From positions 1-53,882 of the forward strand of contig JAIVGO010000012.1 of NCBI GenBank assembly GCA_020201525.1: a stretch of 53,882 bases of DNA, in the 5' to 3' direction. Of this stretch, positions 32,183 through 40,908 are shown piece after piece; positions within the stretch are counted from its first letter, which is position 1, and each line of letters opens with the position of its first letter. The DNA is from Actinomycetota bacterium (GTDB lineage: Bacteria; Actinomycetota; AC-67). The notes below the pieces were generated by a model. It was not told the DNA's origin. It was given only the letters and a program-made list of their open reading frames with translations, and ran no database searches. A program made the translations under genes and the position numbers.

Positions 32183-32217
32183 CTCGGCCACCGGCGCACA
32201 ACGTGCCGGTGGCCGAG
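32183..32217 (-). terminator. Strong hairpin downstream of secreted acidic protein gene
   Basis: CTCGGCCACCGGC / GCCGGTGGCCGAG, a perfect 13-bp stem with a 9-nt loop, 13 bp beyond the stop at 32231. On the minus strand it is followed by TTCATTT. It probably ends transcription of the 32231-33226 gene before the ThDP enzyme operator. Confidence 0.7.
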
Positions 32218-32230
32218 AAAGCGAAGCGCT

Positions 32231-33226
32231 TTAGCAGCCCGTCTCGATCACGATTTGTCCCGCGTCGTTGGTGAATTCGGACGCGGGGAACTGAACGTCC
32301 CCGCCCCCGATCACGATGCCGCACGTCCCGATGTACAGGGCCGGAAGCGGATAGGGATCGTCCGATGCGTTGCCGCCGCTGAAGAACGACAGCGCTTCCG
32401 GCGAGCCCTGGGCGTCGGGATCCTCGTAGATTTGGACGCCCGGCTCTACGTACGTCGTTCCTTCGTGCGCATTCCATGCGGACAGCGCCTTGTCGCCGCA
32501 ATCCGGCGGCTGGTCGCTCGGGCCGGCGCACGTCTTCGGGTCCCACTTTTTGCCGTCGTAGTTCGAGACGTCGCGCTCGCTGTCTTGACCGCCCTGGAAC
32601 GCAGTGCGGCGCTGCGACTGAACGCTTATGCAGATGCCGTCGGCGCAGAATCCCGTGCCGGCGTCGCCGACGGGCAGCGGGTGCGTGAGCAAATAGCTTT
32701 GGTCCTGCAGCGCGAGCGCTGCGACCCAGTCGTTCACCGAATTCGGATCCAGGTTGAACTGAATCGCGCCGCCGTCGCTCGGCCCGTTGTTGACTTGCCG
32801 CGAGGAGTCGTGCTCGCCCTCGTCCAAGTTGTCGTCGGCGCCGAAGTAGATGTGGATGCCGGTTTCCGGATGCGCTTCCGTGCCGGCGGTCGTGACCGGA
32901 TCCTGCGGGCCATTCTCGTCGAAGCGCTGGCTCGTGCGCGTCCCGTCGCCGAGGTCGTACCAGTACTCGCCGGCGTGAACGAACTCTCCTTCGGGCGTTT
33001 GGAACGTTCCCATTCCGAAGTACTCGTGGCCGGTGCCGTCGTACACGACCAGCGCAATGTTGTGACAGCCCTCCTCGGTCGTCTCGCCGTGGTTGTAGTT
33101 GTCGGCGGCACCTGTGCAACCCTGTTTCGCGGGGTCGTAGTTACCGTCGCTGATGGCGTGAGCGGCCTGGCCGGCGAAGAGCCCGGTCACCGCGACGAGC
33201 GCCAGCACAATCGAACGAGCTTTCAT
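32231..33226 (-). CDS. Secreted acidic protein of unknown function
   Basis: A 331-aa secreted protein, unrecognised. Signal peptide is about residues 1-24 (MKARSIVLALVAVTGLFAG, cleavage after AHA). The mature part is very acidic, rich in Gly/Asp/Asn, with nine or so Cys, repeated aromatic/Asp motifs (HEYFGMGTFQTPEGEF, EYWYDLGDGTRTS) and little Lys. The ATG at 33226 has GGGAGG at suitable spacing; an in-frame extension to 33400 is rejected. It is flanked by a strong terminator and divergent from the SGNH gene. It may be a surface, calcium-binding or storage-type protein, but no function can be assigned. Confidence 0.75.
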   Translation of the reverse strand: MKARSIVLALVAVTGLFAGQAAHAISDGNYDPAKQGCTGAADNYNHGETTEEGCHNIALVVYDGTGHEYFGMGTFQTPEGEFVHAGEYWYDLGDGTRTSQRFDENGPQDPVTTAGTEAHPETGIHIYFGADDNLDEGEHDSSRQVNNGPSDGGAIQFNLDPNSVNDWVAALALQDQSYLLTHPLPVGDAGTGFCADGICISVQSQRRTAFQGGQDSERDVSNYDGKKWDPKTCAGPSDQPPDCGDKALSAWNAHEGTTYVEPGVQIYEDPDAQGSPEALSFFSGGNASDDPYPLPALYIGTCGIVIGGGDVQFPASEFTNDAGQIVIETGC

Positions 33227-33338
33227 AATGGAGCCTCCCTCCCTGGGTGACGTGCGAGTCAGGTTTCGACGCTCTTGGGGCGGTCTCCTCCCATCATTGG
33301 GGTCGTTCCCCGGGTTTTGCCCGTCGTACACTGCCTTC

Positions 33339-34109
33339 ATGCAGGAGGAGCCGCTGCGTCTCGTCGTCCTCGGGGACAGCTTGGCGTACTTCGACGACAA
33401 CGGGCCCCAGCTTCCCTCTCATCCGGACTTGTATCCGAACATAGTTGCGCGGTACGTAGAGCGGGAGATCGGTCGGCCGGTTTCGGTGAACACGATCGCA
33501 GAACCGGGATCCACCGTCCGGAGCACGTGGCGATCGGTTACGAAGGATCCGCACGTTCAGTTCGAGGTCTTGATGGGCGCCGACGCAGTCATAGTCGGCG
33601 TCGGCAGCTTCGATCACGCGCCGGTGGGCGTGCCGCCGTCGATCGAAGCGCTTGTCCCGTTCGTCCGTCCGGCGTCGCTGCGTCGGCGCGTGCGCAAAAC
33701 GCTGCGCACAATCCATCCTTTCGTCATCAAGTGGACGCGCGGTCGATGGACCCGCACGCCCGAGGCCGAGTTCGCGCGGATGTTCGACGCCGTTCTCTTC
33801 CACGTTCGCTCGTTGACGCAAGGTGCCGCCGGTGTTGCGCTCGGCCCCGCAAGTCATCGCTCCGAGTACTACGCGCATATCCATCCGCATCGCGAGGCGC
33901 GCGAAAGGCTCCAAGTAGCGATCGCCGGCAAGCATCGGTTTCCGATCGTCGCGTCGTGGCCGCTCGTCGAGCCGTTCGTGGATCAACTGAACCGCGACGG
34001 CATGCACTGGGGCGCCAAAGCGCATCGCGTCGTCGGCGAGGCGCTTGCACACGAGCTCGTAAAGCAGCTTCGCGGTGAAGCGCCGAAACCGGCGGCGCCG
34101 GTACTCTGA
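33339..34109 (+). CDS. SGNH hydrolase, diglucosylglycerate octanoyltransferase-like
   Basis: A 256-aa SGNH/GDSL-fold enzyme. Block I is VVLGDSLAYF with nucleophile Ser14; block V is DGMHWG with Asp220 and His223. Internal sequence (TKDPHVQFEVL, GADAVIVGVGSFDHAP, SLRRRVRKTLRTIHP, GPASHRSEYYA) matches what I remember of mycobacterial OctT, which octanoylates diglucosylglycerate during methylglucose lipopolysaccharide synthesis. The ATG at 33339 begins directly at the GDS strand. The following gene starts 6 bp later and is probably co-transcribed. The OctT assignment is from memory; a generic SGNH esterase is the alternative. Confidence 0.75.
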   Translation: MQEEPLRLVVLGDSLAYFDDNGPQLPSHPDLYPNIVARYVEREIGRPVSVNTIAEPGSTVRSTWRSVTKDPHVQFEVLMGADAVIVGVGSFDHAPVGVPPSIEALVPFVRPASLRRRVRKTLRTIHPFVIKWTRGRWTRTPEAEFARMFDAVLFHVRSLTQGAAGVALGPASHRSEYYAHIHPHREARERLQVAIAGKHRFPIVASWPLVEPFVDQLNRDGMHWGAKAHRVVGEALAHELVKQLRGEAPKPAAPVL

Positions 34110-34115
34110 GCAGTC

Positions 34116-35069
34116 GTGAAATTCATTCCGTATCACGAGCTGGCCGGGCGCCCGAACATCGTCGTCGACGGCGAAGGCACGGACGGTACGATGCTGACGC
34201 TTTCGCATTGGCCGGGAAGCGGCTCTCCGAGCGAGCTCGCCGCAGACCTGTCGACTCAGATCGCGTTTCGCTATCTCGATACGCCGACGGCCCACGTCGC
34301 CGCCGAGGCGGCGTCCAACAATCACTACGACCAAGACGGCGTCTGTGGCGTGTTCGCGGTGCTCGAGCCCGAGCAAGCCTTGCAGCGGCGCGACATGCTC
34401 ATCGACATCGCCTCGGCAGGTGACTTTGAAACGTTCCGGAGTCGCGACGCGGCGCGCATCTCGATGGCACTCGCCGCGTTCGGCGACGAAGAGCGTTCAC
34501 CGATTGCATCCGCGCTCGCCGGCCGCTCCTATCCCGATCAAGTCGGCAGCGCAATGGATCACGTTCTGCCGAGGCTCGCCGAGATGATCGACAATCCCGC
34601 TCCGTACAAAGCGTTGTGGGAAGAAGAGGACGCGCGTCTCGCCGCCGACGACGCCGCGATCGCAAGCGGCCGCGTCACGATTGAGGAGGCACCCGACATC
34701 GACCTTGCGATCCTCACGGCGCCCGAGGGCTACGGCCCCGGGTACCACGACGATCAGTGGAGCGGCGGATGCCATCCGATGGCGATCCACAACCGGACGC
34801 AGCGATTCCGGGTTCTGGTCGTCCAGGGATCGCGATTCATCGTGCGCTACCGGTACGAGACGTGGGTGAACTTCATGTCGCGTCCGGTCTTGCCGCGCGT
34901 AGACTTGAAGCCGTTGGCGGCGATGCTGAGTAACGAGGACTCTGTCCCGTGGAAGTTCGACGGCGTGGGCCACATGACGCCGGCGCTGCACACGCAAGGG
35001 GGCGCGGAAAGCTCGCTCGGCGCCGCCCGTTTTCGCGAGCTCGTGGGAACCTTTTTGCGCGCGAGCTAA
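34116..35069 (+). CDS. Conserved actinobacterial protein of unknown function (DUF6687-like)
   Basis: A 317-aa soluble protein. The N-terminus, NIVVDGEGTDGTMLTLSHWP, and the motif EAASNNHYDQDGVCGVFAVL look like a conserved family I associate with DUF6687; NxHxDxDG is reminiscent of metal-binding DHH phosphoesterases, which is inference. It starts with GTG 6 bp after the OctT-like gene, so the two form an operon. No signal peptide or membrane segment is visible. A strong terminator follows. Confidence 0.7.
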   Translation: MKFIPYHELAGRPNIVVDGEGTDGTMLTLSHWPGSGSPSELAADLSTQIAFRYLDTPTAHVAAEAASNNHYDQDGVCGVFAVLEPEQALQRRDMLIDIASAGDFETFRSRDAARISMALAAFGDEERSPIASALAGRSYPDQVGSAMDHVLPRLAEMIDNPAPYKALWEEEDARLAADDAAIASGRVTIEEAPDIDLAILTAPEGYGPGYHDDQWSGGCHPMAIHNRTQRFRVLVVQGSRFIVRYRYETWVNFMSRPVLPRVDLKPLAAMLSNEDSVPWKFDGVGHMTPALHTQGGAESSLGAARFRELVGTFLRAS

Positions 35070-35087
35070 GCCCACGGCCATCAAGAA

Positions 35088-35116
35088 GAAAGGCTCCCTT
35101 TTTCAGGGAGCCTTTC
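35088..35116. terminator. Bidirectional intrinsic terminator
   Basis: GAAAGGCTCCCT / AGGGAGCCTTTC, a 12-bp perfect stem with a 5-nt loop TTTTC. It lies between convergent genes ending at 35069 and 35132. A/T at the stem base on both sides makes it a good terminator in both directions. Confidence 0.85.
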
Positions 35117-35131
35117 GCGCGAGCTGATATC

Positions 35132-35764
35132 TCACGACGTGGAATAAGCGATGCTTGTGAAGTTCCCCCAGAGATTCCACCACTGCGTATTGCCGGTGGT
35201 CGTCGCGACGTTCCCCCGCCACGTTGCGGCTTCGGTGCCGTAGAAGGCGCCATAGAACGCAAACGACAGCGGACCCGTGAGATTGAAATGGAATTTGACG
35301 AACTTGCTTCCGGTGGACAACCCCGTGTCTGTGCATCCGGTGTCGCCGCCGACGAATCCACCGATCATCGCGATGCCGGGGTCGAGCGCTTGAGCCGGCA
35401 CGCCCGATCCACCGTTGGCATTGGATCCTTGGAAGTCGGAGATGCATGGAAACGTCGCCGGCGCGCTACCGCCGTACCAATACGCCGGCTTCGACGTCTT
35501 GAGCGAGGTATGCGAAATCATCGTCCCCGGCGCGGCGGAGAAGACACGAAAGCCGAACCACACGGCGCCGGAAGCGCCCGGATCTCCGGCAGGGTTCGAC
35601 GTGTCGATGCAAATCTCGTAACCGGTTCCACATCCGGCAATCTTGATGGCGCCGACACCGTCCTTCGTGAAGTCGGCGGCGGCTCCGGCGGGCGCGGCCG
35701 TCGCGATGATTGCGGTCAGCGCCGCTGCCAGGGCGGCCCCGTACAGTGCTCGAGCTCGTCTCAT
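35132..35764 (-). CDS. Secreted protein of unknown function
   Basis: A 210-aa secreted protein. The signal peptide (about 1-29) has basic start MRRARALYG, hydrophobic AALAAALTAIIATAA, and cleavage near AGAAA. The mature domain is Gly/Ser/Thr/aromatic-rich and low in charge, with Cys pairs (GCGTGYEICI, FPCISDF, TGCTDTG), and looks beta-sandwich-like. No family recognised. It is expressed divergently from the BsuPI-like lipoprotein. A hairpin at 35788-35821 lies in its leader. Confidence 0.72.
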   Translation of the reverse strand: MRRARALYGAALAAALTAIIATAAPAGAAADFTKDGVGAIKIAGCGTGYEICIDTSNPAGDPGASGAVWFGFRVFSAAPGTMISHTSLKTSKPAYWYGGSAPATFPCISDFQGSNANGGSGVPAQALDPGIAMIGGFVGGDTGCTDTGLSTGSKFVKFHFNLTGPLSFAFYGAFYGTEAATWRGNVATTTGNTQWWNLWGNFTSIAYSTS

Positions 35765-35787
35765 CTTTCCTCCAAAGTAGTCAAAAC

Positions 35788-35821
35788 CGGGGATCTCGAA
35801 TCTTTCGGTTTCGGATCCCCG
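35788..35821. promoter_or_regulatory. Inverted repeat in divergent gap
   Basis: CGGGGATC / GATCCCCG 8-bp arms enclosing 18 nt that can form a small CGAA/TTCG stem. It sits 24 bp upstream of the secreted protein ATG (35764) and 64 bp from the lipoprotein start. It could be an operator or leader hairpin. Confidence 0.35.
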
Positions 35822-35884
35822 ACATCACTTCCACGCGGGTATCCTGTGATCCTGCCTGAAAGCAATGTTTTTCCTACAACAATG

Positions 35885-36553
35885 ATGAAAAGTCTTTCTA
35901 CCAGGGCTTCGACGCGCCGCTTTCTCGCCGCAGGACTGTTGCTGACGGCGGTTGGCTGTGGATCGTCGCGCCCCGAAGCCGTGCCGGAGGTCTCTGGGTC
36001 GCCGTCCTCAGCGGCCCCGGCGTCGGGAGATGGGACGTCGCGGTCTCCAACGCTATCATCGGCGGCGGTCCCGCTACGATCTGCGCCGCCGGCCGGCACC
36101 GCGACGGCTGCCCCGGCCGAGCCGGACTTCTCCGGAACTGGTTGCTACCCCGACATCCCCACGCCGTTCACGGTGACCGTCACACCCGACGGGAAGTCAT
36201 TTGCCGCGGGGGATGCGATTCCACTCATCGTGACGGTACATGCAACGACTGCGTCACGAGTCGAGCACGCGAACGCGCAGGAGTTTGACTTCGCGCTCGA
36301 GGTTCAGGGCCAGGAAGTGTGGCGCTGGTCGAGTGTGGCGCCGCTGATCACGCCGACGCATTATGACCGCGAGTACGCCGCCGGTGAGACGAGAACTTTT
36401 ACGGCAACCTGGGACGGGCGATATGCGCGGTCGCAGCGCGAAGCGGTCGCAGGGAATTACACACTTCACGGGTACTTCATCGGGAACATGAAGTCGCCGC
36501 CGCCGCAGGGACGATTCATCTGTTTCGACGACGCGCACCTCGTTCTACGCTAG
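35885..36553 (+). CDS. Lipoprotein with BsuPI-like domain
   Basis: A 222-aa predicted lipoprotein. The N-terminal signal AAGLLLTAVGC gives a relaxed lipobox with lipidated Cys about residue 25. A Ser/Pro/Ala-rich linker follows (about 26-80). The C-terminal domain has EFDFALEVQGQEVWRWSS, the strand AAGETRTFTATWDG and GNYTLHGYFIG, which match the BsuPI (intracellular proteinase inhibitor) Ig-like fold. In this setting it is exported, so a role as an envelope protease inhibitor or simple beta-sandwich binder is open. Two ATGs (35882, 35885) are possible. Its TAG overlaps the TAG of the convergent gene in CTAG. Confidence 0.78.
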   Translation: MKSLSTRASTRRFLAAGLLLTAVGCGSSRPEAVPEVSGSPSSAAPASGDGTSRSPTLSSAAVPLRSAPPAGTATAAPAEPDFSGTGCYPDIPTPFTVTVTPDGKSFAAGDAIPLIVTVHATTASRVEHANAQEFDFALEVQGQEVWRWSSVAPLITPTHYDREYAAGETRTFTATWDGRYARSQREAVAGNYTLHGYFIGNMKSPPPQGRFICFDDAHLVLR

Positions 36554-36888
36554 GCGTCAAGCTTCTTCGTTCGCACTGCCTTTTGAGGCGCGCCGTTCGA
36601 TTGCGATGCGGACTGAGCAACGACTACTTCACGAACCTCGAGCATCGCAGCCTCCACGCGCCCGAGCCGGTCGCGATCCGCGCGCAAGTCCTGCGACACG
36701 AGCAAGCCGACACCGATGATGCCGAGCAGTAATCCGCCGATGCCTCCGCTGACGAGATAGGAAAGCTGACGTGCAATGTCGGGATTCCCACTCACGCCGA
36801 CCCAGCCGAGCCCGAGGAGCACCACGCCGGCAGCGATAAGTCCCCATCCGGCGATGATGCGCCACGTCTTGATCAAGCGGTCTCTCAT
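36550..36888 (-). CDS. Small two-TM membrane protein
   Basis: A 112-aa membrane protein. Two hydrophobic helices (IAGWGLIAAGVVLLGLGWVG about 12-32; LVSGGIGGLLLGIIGVGLLV about 45-65) are followed by a charged coiled-coil-like helix (RADRDRLGRVEAAMLEVREV) and a basic tail. AGGAGG lies 5 nt before the ATG. It begins 9 bp after the preceding gene, as the last gene of the Liv-type operon. Unknown function; it may organise or regulate the transporter or the anchored 497-aa protein. Confidence 0.78.
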   Translation of the reverse strand: MRDRLIKTWRIIAGWGLIAAGVVLLGLGWVGVSGNPDIARQLSYLVSGGIGGLLLGIIGVGLLVSQDLRADRDRLGRVEAAMLEVREVVVAQSASQSNGAPQKAVRTKKLDA

Positions 36889-36897
36889 CCTGACCTC

Positions 36898-38391
36898 CTA
36901 AGGCGCCGCGAGCATTCGCAAAGCGAAGCGACCCACAACGATCAATACAAGAAGCAACCAAATTGCTGCGTACACCAGCTTGATGCGTGAGCCGACGGCT
37001 GCCGTCAGCGCGAGCGCACCGTGGCGGACGCGACGCAGCGTCACGACCGGTTGCGGTGCGATCGCCGGGGTCCGCGGCCCTGCGACGCGGGCCCCCGGTG
37101 TGGTGATCGTGTCGTAGATAACACGTTGCGTTGGAGTACGAAAGCCCGCGTCGCCCCCGACAGGCGCTACCGGGGGCAGCACGGTGAATTGCGCGCTCGC
37201 TTGTGTCGTTCCGACAAGTACTCCTATGTCGTAGGACAGGTTTGGGTAGACGCAGGGGACTACGGGCGGAACCGGTTCGTCAACCGTAACCGATTCCGGC
37301 ATAGGGACGAAGGGAATGACGCCGTACAACGGGTTTGGATAGTCGCCCTTGACTCTGTAAATCTCCGGCATCTGGTTGAACGGCGGGCCGGAAAACGTTG
37401 TACACATAGTGTCGTTCGCCGTTACGAGTTGATCGGGAAGGCTGTCGCGCGACATGCGGACGACGAGGCCACCCGACTCCGCAACGCGAGCGGGTCCGTC
37501 GTCATATGTGCGGCCTTGCGTCAAGCGAATGTCGAATCCTTGTGCTGCCAACTGTGCCGTCACATCTTGCGTTCCTGAATCGAGCAAGACGTGGACACCC
37601 TTGTCGTCGATGACGGTGTTCTGCCCGCCGTAGGTGACGTCGGTAAGCGACAAGAGGCTACGGGCATCCTTCCCAGTTGGTCCGGCCGTCGCGACGGCGG
37701 TGGCCGTCAACGTGCCGATGCGTAAGAGCGATCCGATCTGTAACCCGCTGATGATTTCGGTTGCCGTCGAAACCTCGATGCCGGAAACCGCCGTGGTCGA
37801 CGAGATGCTTTGAACGTGATCGGCGACGACGTCCGGTGCGAGCACAGCGCGGTCCAGCTTCGCCCAGCCGTTGGACACCAAGCTGTCGCTGAATCCGTGG
37901 GAGGCGAGTTGCTTCGACGATTTGTCGTCGATCATGCTCTGCACATATGCGCTGCATTGCTCGAGGACCGTCGCATTAGGCGATGGTCCTTGAGGTCCAA
38001 AGAGGAACTCGCACGCATTGTTCAAGTTGCTGCGACCGTAGTCGGACGTACCCGCGTCGGCGCTGCGTGGAAGCCCGGGGTACTGCGTCTCGACGATCCC
38101 AAGCGCGGAGCGCTCCGGTTTTCCGAAGCCGTAGAAATCCATGAACGCGTCGAGCAAAAACCCAGGCCACGTTCCGCCGGAAAGGTCATAACTCGACAGG
38201 TTGTCGTTGCGGGACAATGAATAGACCGGGTAGACGTCGAAGTTCGGGTTTAGGTAGAGCAGATCTTGCGCCGCCACGGCGAGTGCCTTGCCGTTGATGA
38301 TTGCATTCGGGGCGTCCGCTGCCCCTGCCGGAACGGCCGTCATCGTCACCATCAGGGCGGCTGTGAATAATGCGTGCGCGAATCTCTTCAC
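36898..38391 (-). CDS. Secreted, C-terminally anchored unknown protein coupled to Liv transporter
   Basis: A 497-aa envelope protein of unknown function. Signal peptide is about 1-24 (MKRFAHALFTAALMVTMTA, cleavage after AGA). A long extracytoplasmic region follows with a few Cys and a Ser/Thr/Val-rich centre. The end is a membrane helix (LVYAAIWLLLVLIVVGRFAL) with a short tail. The ATG overlaps the LivF stop (ATGA), a tight link to the ABC operon. It could present ligand to the binding protein, or be a cell-envelope element controlled with it. I recognise no domain. Confidence 0.75.
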   Translation of the reverse strand: MKRFAHALFTAALMVTMTAVPAGAADAPNAIINGKALAVAAQDLLYLNPNFDVYPVYSLSRNDNLSSYDLSGGTWPGFLLDAFMDFYGFGKPERSALGIVETQYPGLPRSADAGTSDYGRSNLNNACEFLFGPQGPSPNATVLEQCSAYVQSMIDDKSSKQLASHGFSDSLVSNGWAKLDRAVLAPDVVADHVQSISSTTAVSGIEVSTATEIISGLQIGSLLRIGTLTATAVATAGPTGKDARSLLSLTDVTYGGQNTVIDDKGVHVLLDSGTQDVTAQLAAQGFDIRLTQGRTYDDGPARVAESGGLVVRMSRDSLPDQLVTANDTMCTTFSGPPFNQMPEIYRVKGDYPNPLYGVIPFVPMPESVTVDEPVPPVVPCVYPNLSYDIGVLVGTTQASAQFTVLPPVAPVGGDAGFRTPTQRVIYDTITTPGARVAGPRTPAIAPQPVVTLRRVRHGALALTAAVGSRIKLVYAAIWLLLVLIVVGRFALRMLAAP

Positions 38392-39098
38392 AGCAGGCTC
38401 CCCAAATACGCATCGGCCAAACGGCCGTGCTCGAGGTCGGCGGATGCGCCTGCGAGCGTCACCCGACCGCGCTCGAGTACGTAGGCACGCTGGGCGCGCG
38501 AGAGCACTGCAGCCACGTGCTGTTCGACGACGAGGACGGCAAGACCTTGTTCACGCAAGTGGTCGAGCAACTCGAACACGTGCTCGACAATCGCCGGCGC
38601 GAGACCGTGCGAGGGCTCATCGAGCATCAAGAACGAAGGCTTGCCGACGAGTGCGCGCGCAATTGCAAGCATCTGTTGCTCGCCGCCGGACATCGTTCCG
38701 GCGGGCTGATTCATTCGCGGGCCGAGTTGTGGAAAGAGCTCGAGGGCACTTTCGATATCGGCGTCGAGATTGGAAATGCGCTTGCGACGTACATACGCAC
38801 CCATCTTCAGATTCTGGGCAACAGTCAAGCGTGGAAAGACGCCGCGTCCTTCGGGAATGTGTGCGAGCCCCACCTTGGATATGCGTTCTGCCGCCATTCC
38901 CGTGAGCAGGGTATCGTCCCAGCGTACGGCGCCCGAGTCGGCGGACACGAGGCCCGAAATCGCGCGAAGGGTCGTCGTCTTTCCGGCGCCGTTCGCACCG
39001 ATGAGCGCGACCATTTCGCCGCGCGCCACGGTCAGCGAGACGTCGCGCAACGCTTGAATGTGTCCGTACGACACGCTCAGATTGTCAACGACGAGCAC
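38388..39098 (-). CDS. livF: Branched-chain amino-acid-type ABC transporter ATPase (LivF family)
   Basis: A 236-aa ATPase of the LivF type, which with LivG energises branched-chain amino acid or related acid uptake. Walker A GANGAGKTT, signature MSGGEQQMLAIARAL, Walker B FLMLDEPSHGL and switch His in VEQHV. The GTG at 39098 gives the usual LivF length and has GGAGG 7 nt upstream; the open frame to 39149 is rejected. It overlaps the LivM-LivG fusion by 14 bp. The true substrate cannot be read; homologous systems also carry aromatic acids and amides. Confidence 0.9.
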   Translation of the reverse strand: MLVVDNLSVSYGHIQALRDVSLTVARGEMVALIGANGAGKTTTLRAISGLVSADSGAVRWDDTLLTGMAAERISKVGLAHIPEGRGVFPRLTVAQNLKMGAYVRRKRISNLDADIESALELFPQLGPRMNQPAGTMSGGEQQMLAIARALVGKPSFLMLDEPSHGLAPAIVEHVFELLDHLREQGLAVLVVEQHVAAVLSRAQRAYVLERGRVTLAGASADLEHGRLADAYLGSLL

Positions 39099-40908
39099 CG
39101 GCGAACCTCCTTTGTGCCGGGGGGCGCGCTGCTCCGAGGTACTTTTCAATCACGACGGGGTCGCGCCGTACCTCTGCTGCCGAACCGGCAGCAATGATCC
39201 GCCCGAAGTCGAGTGCGTACACGTAATCCGATGCTGCGCCGACGACACCCATGTCGTGCTCGACGAGGAGGATTGTCAGACCGTATGCGGCCCGAAGTCT
39301 CCCGATCAGGTCCGTAAATCGCTCGGTTTCGGCTCGATCGAGACCGGCGCTCGGCTCATCGAGGAGAAGCAAAGCCGGGTTGTGTGCAAGTGCCATTCCC
39401 GCCTCGAGCAGTCTCATGGCGCCCAGCGGTAGATCACCCGGATGTTCACCGGCAAGGTCGGCGAGGCCGAGGGTGTCGAGGACATCGAGCGCATGCGCGC
39501 GGATGTGCTTTTCGCTCCGCGCGGCTTGTGGAAGCGCGATCGCCTCGGCGATTGATCCGGCGGTGCGCGCGAGATGAGCACCGATCATCACGTTTTCGAG
39601 AATCGTGAGGTTTCGAAAGACCTCGACGCTTTGGAACGTTCTCCCCAAACCCAACGCGGTTCGCCGATGTGCCGGCATCTCTGTGACGTCACGACCCCCG
39701 ATGTAGATGCGGCCTGCGTTTGGTCGCACGAGGCCCGTGACCGCGTTGAACAGTGTGCTTTTACCCGCGCCGTTCGGACCGATAAGAGCGCAGATCTCGC
39801 CCTCGGGGATGAACAGCGAGATGCCGTCGAGTGCCGTCACTCCGCCGAATCGAACGTGAACGTCGTCGATGCGCAGAATCGTCGGTTTCGCCGACCTTTC
39901 GAGGGAAGTCGCATAGGTTCGCCGCTCAGACTTTGCGACGGGAATCGCGTGATCGCGGCGCTCGGCGCCGGCGCCGGGCTCCTTGCGTCGCCGGAAGATT
40001 CCCGCGATGCCGTTGGGATAGCGCCACAGCGCGATGATCATGCCCGTCCCAAACGCGAGGAAGAGCCGCTCGCCGGACAACAGCACCGATAGCGGACCTG
40101 ATCTCCCAAGCTCCGGCAACCCCGCCGCAAGGACTCCGGCGATGACGGCGCCGGTCGGCGAAGCAACGCCTCCGATCACGGTGGCGGCCAAAATTGTGAA
40201 GGACAAATCAAGGTTGAACGAGTCCGGCGTAATGCCGGCCTTCAGCGAAGCGAAGAGAGCGCCCGCGATTGCGGCGGCGACCATCGACAATGCGAATGCG
40301 CCGATGCGGTATGCGAGGACCGGGACGCCGAGTACTTCCGCGGCGACCTCGCGCTCGCGAATCGCGCGCAGGGTGCGGCCCGTCGCATTGCGCCCGGCGT
40401 GAACAACGATGGCAAACAGGATGCCGGCCAGTACGAGCGTGAATACGTAAAAAAGGCGGTCGCCGCTCAATTCAAGGCCGGCGATGGAAGGCCGGCCGAA
40501 TGACACGTATGAGCTCGAGAAGGAGTTCGGCGATAGGGCCTTGGCAATGTTTCGAAATGCGAGTCGTTCGAAGATGAGGCCGACCGCGAGCGTAGCAACG
40601 GCGAGCTCGAGACCACGAAACCGCACGGCCGCTGCGGCGACCACAACTGCCAGGGGGATCGTAACCACGGCCACAAGCGGCACTGCGAATGCAACCGGTG
40701 CACCTGCGCGCTCGAGGGCAAAAGCTGCATACGCGCCGATGCCCAGTCCAAGTGCAGCGATATGCAGATTCAACTGCCCGCTCCAGCCGGTGAGCACCAC
40801 GAGCGAAAGGGCGAGCAACGCATACACAGCAGCCAGAGAGAATACGAACGACTGGTATCGACCGAGCAACGGCAAGAGCAACAATCCCACCACGAAGACC
40901 CGTTTCAC
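39085..40908 (-). CDS. LivM permease-LivG ATPase fusion
   Basis: A 607-aa fusion. Residues about 1-320 are a LivM-type permease with eight or more membrane helices and the EAA-like GRTLRAIREREVAAEVLGV. Residues about 360-600 are a LivG-type ATPase: Walker A GPNGAGKST, Walker B LLLLDEPSAGLD, switch VEHDM. The ABC signature is unusual: LPLGAMRLLEAGMALA replaces the LSYGQQR-type sequence. The GTG at 40908 overlaps the LivH stop (GTGA), which decides the start. Such permease-ATPase fusions are known in actinobacteria. Confidence 0.88.
   Translation of the reverse strand: MKRVFVVGLLLLPLLGRYQSFVFSLAAVYALLALSLVVLTGWSGQLNLHIAALGLGIGAYAAFALERAGAPVAFAVPLVAVVTIPLAVVVAAAAVRFRGLELAVATLAVGLIFERLAFRNIAKALSPNSFSSSYVSFGRPSIAGLELSGDRLFYVFTLVLAGILFAIVVHAGRNATGRTLRAIREREVAAEVLGVPVLAYRIGAFALSMVAAAIAGALFASLKAGITPDSFNLDLSFTILAATVIGGVASPTGAVIAGVLAAGLPELGRSGPLSVLLSGERLFLAFGTGMIIALWRYPNGIAGIFRRRKEPGAGAERRDHAIPVAKSERRTYATSLERSAKPTILRIDDVHVRFGGVTALDGISLFIPEGEICALIGPNGAGKSTLFNAVTGLVRPNAGRIYIGGRDVTEMPAHRRTALGLGRTFQSVEVFRNLTILENVMIGAHLARTAGSIAEAIALPQAARSEKHIRAHALDVLDTLGLADLAGEHPGDLPLGAMRLLEAGMALAHNPALLLLDEPSAGLDRAETERFTDLIGRLRAAYGLTILLVEHDMGVVGAASDYVYALDFGRIIAAGSAAEVRRDPVVIEKYLGAARPPAQRRFAGARR

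Noticed and set aside
32110..32190. Direct repeat of ATGAACTCGGCCA at 32110 and 32178
   Set aside because: One copy is the start of the ThDP enzyme coding strand complement and the other is the arm of a terminator hairpin; too short to assign meaning.
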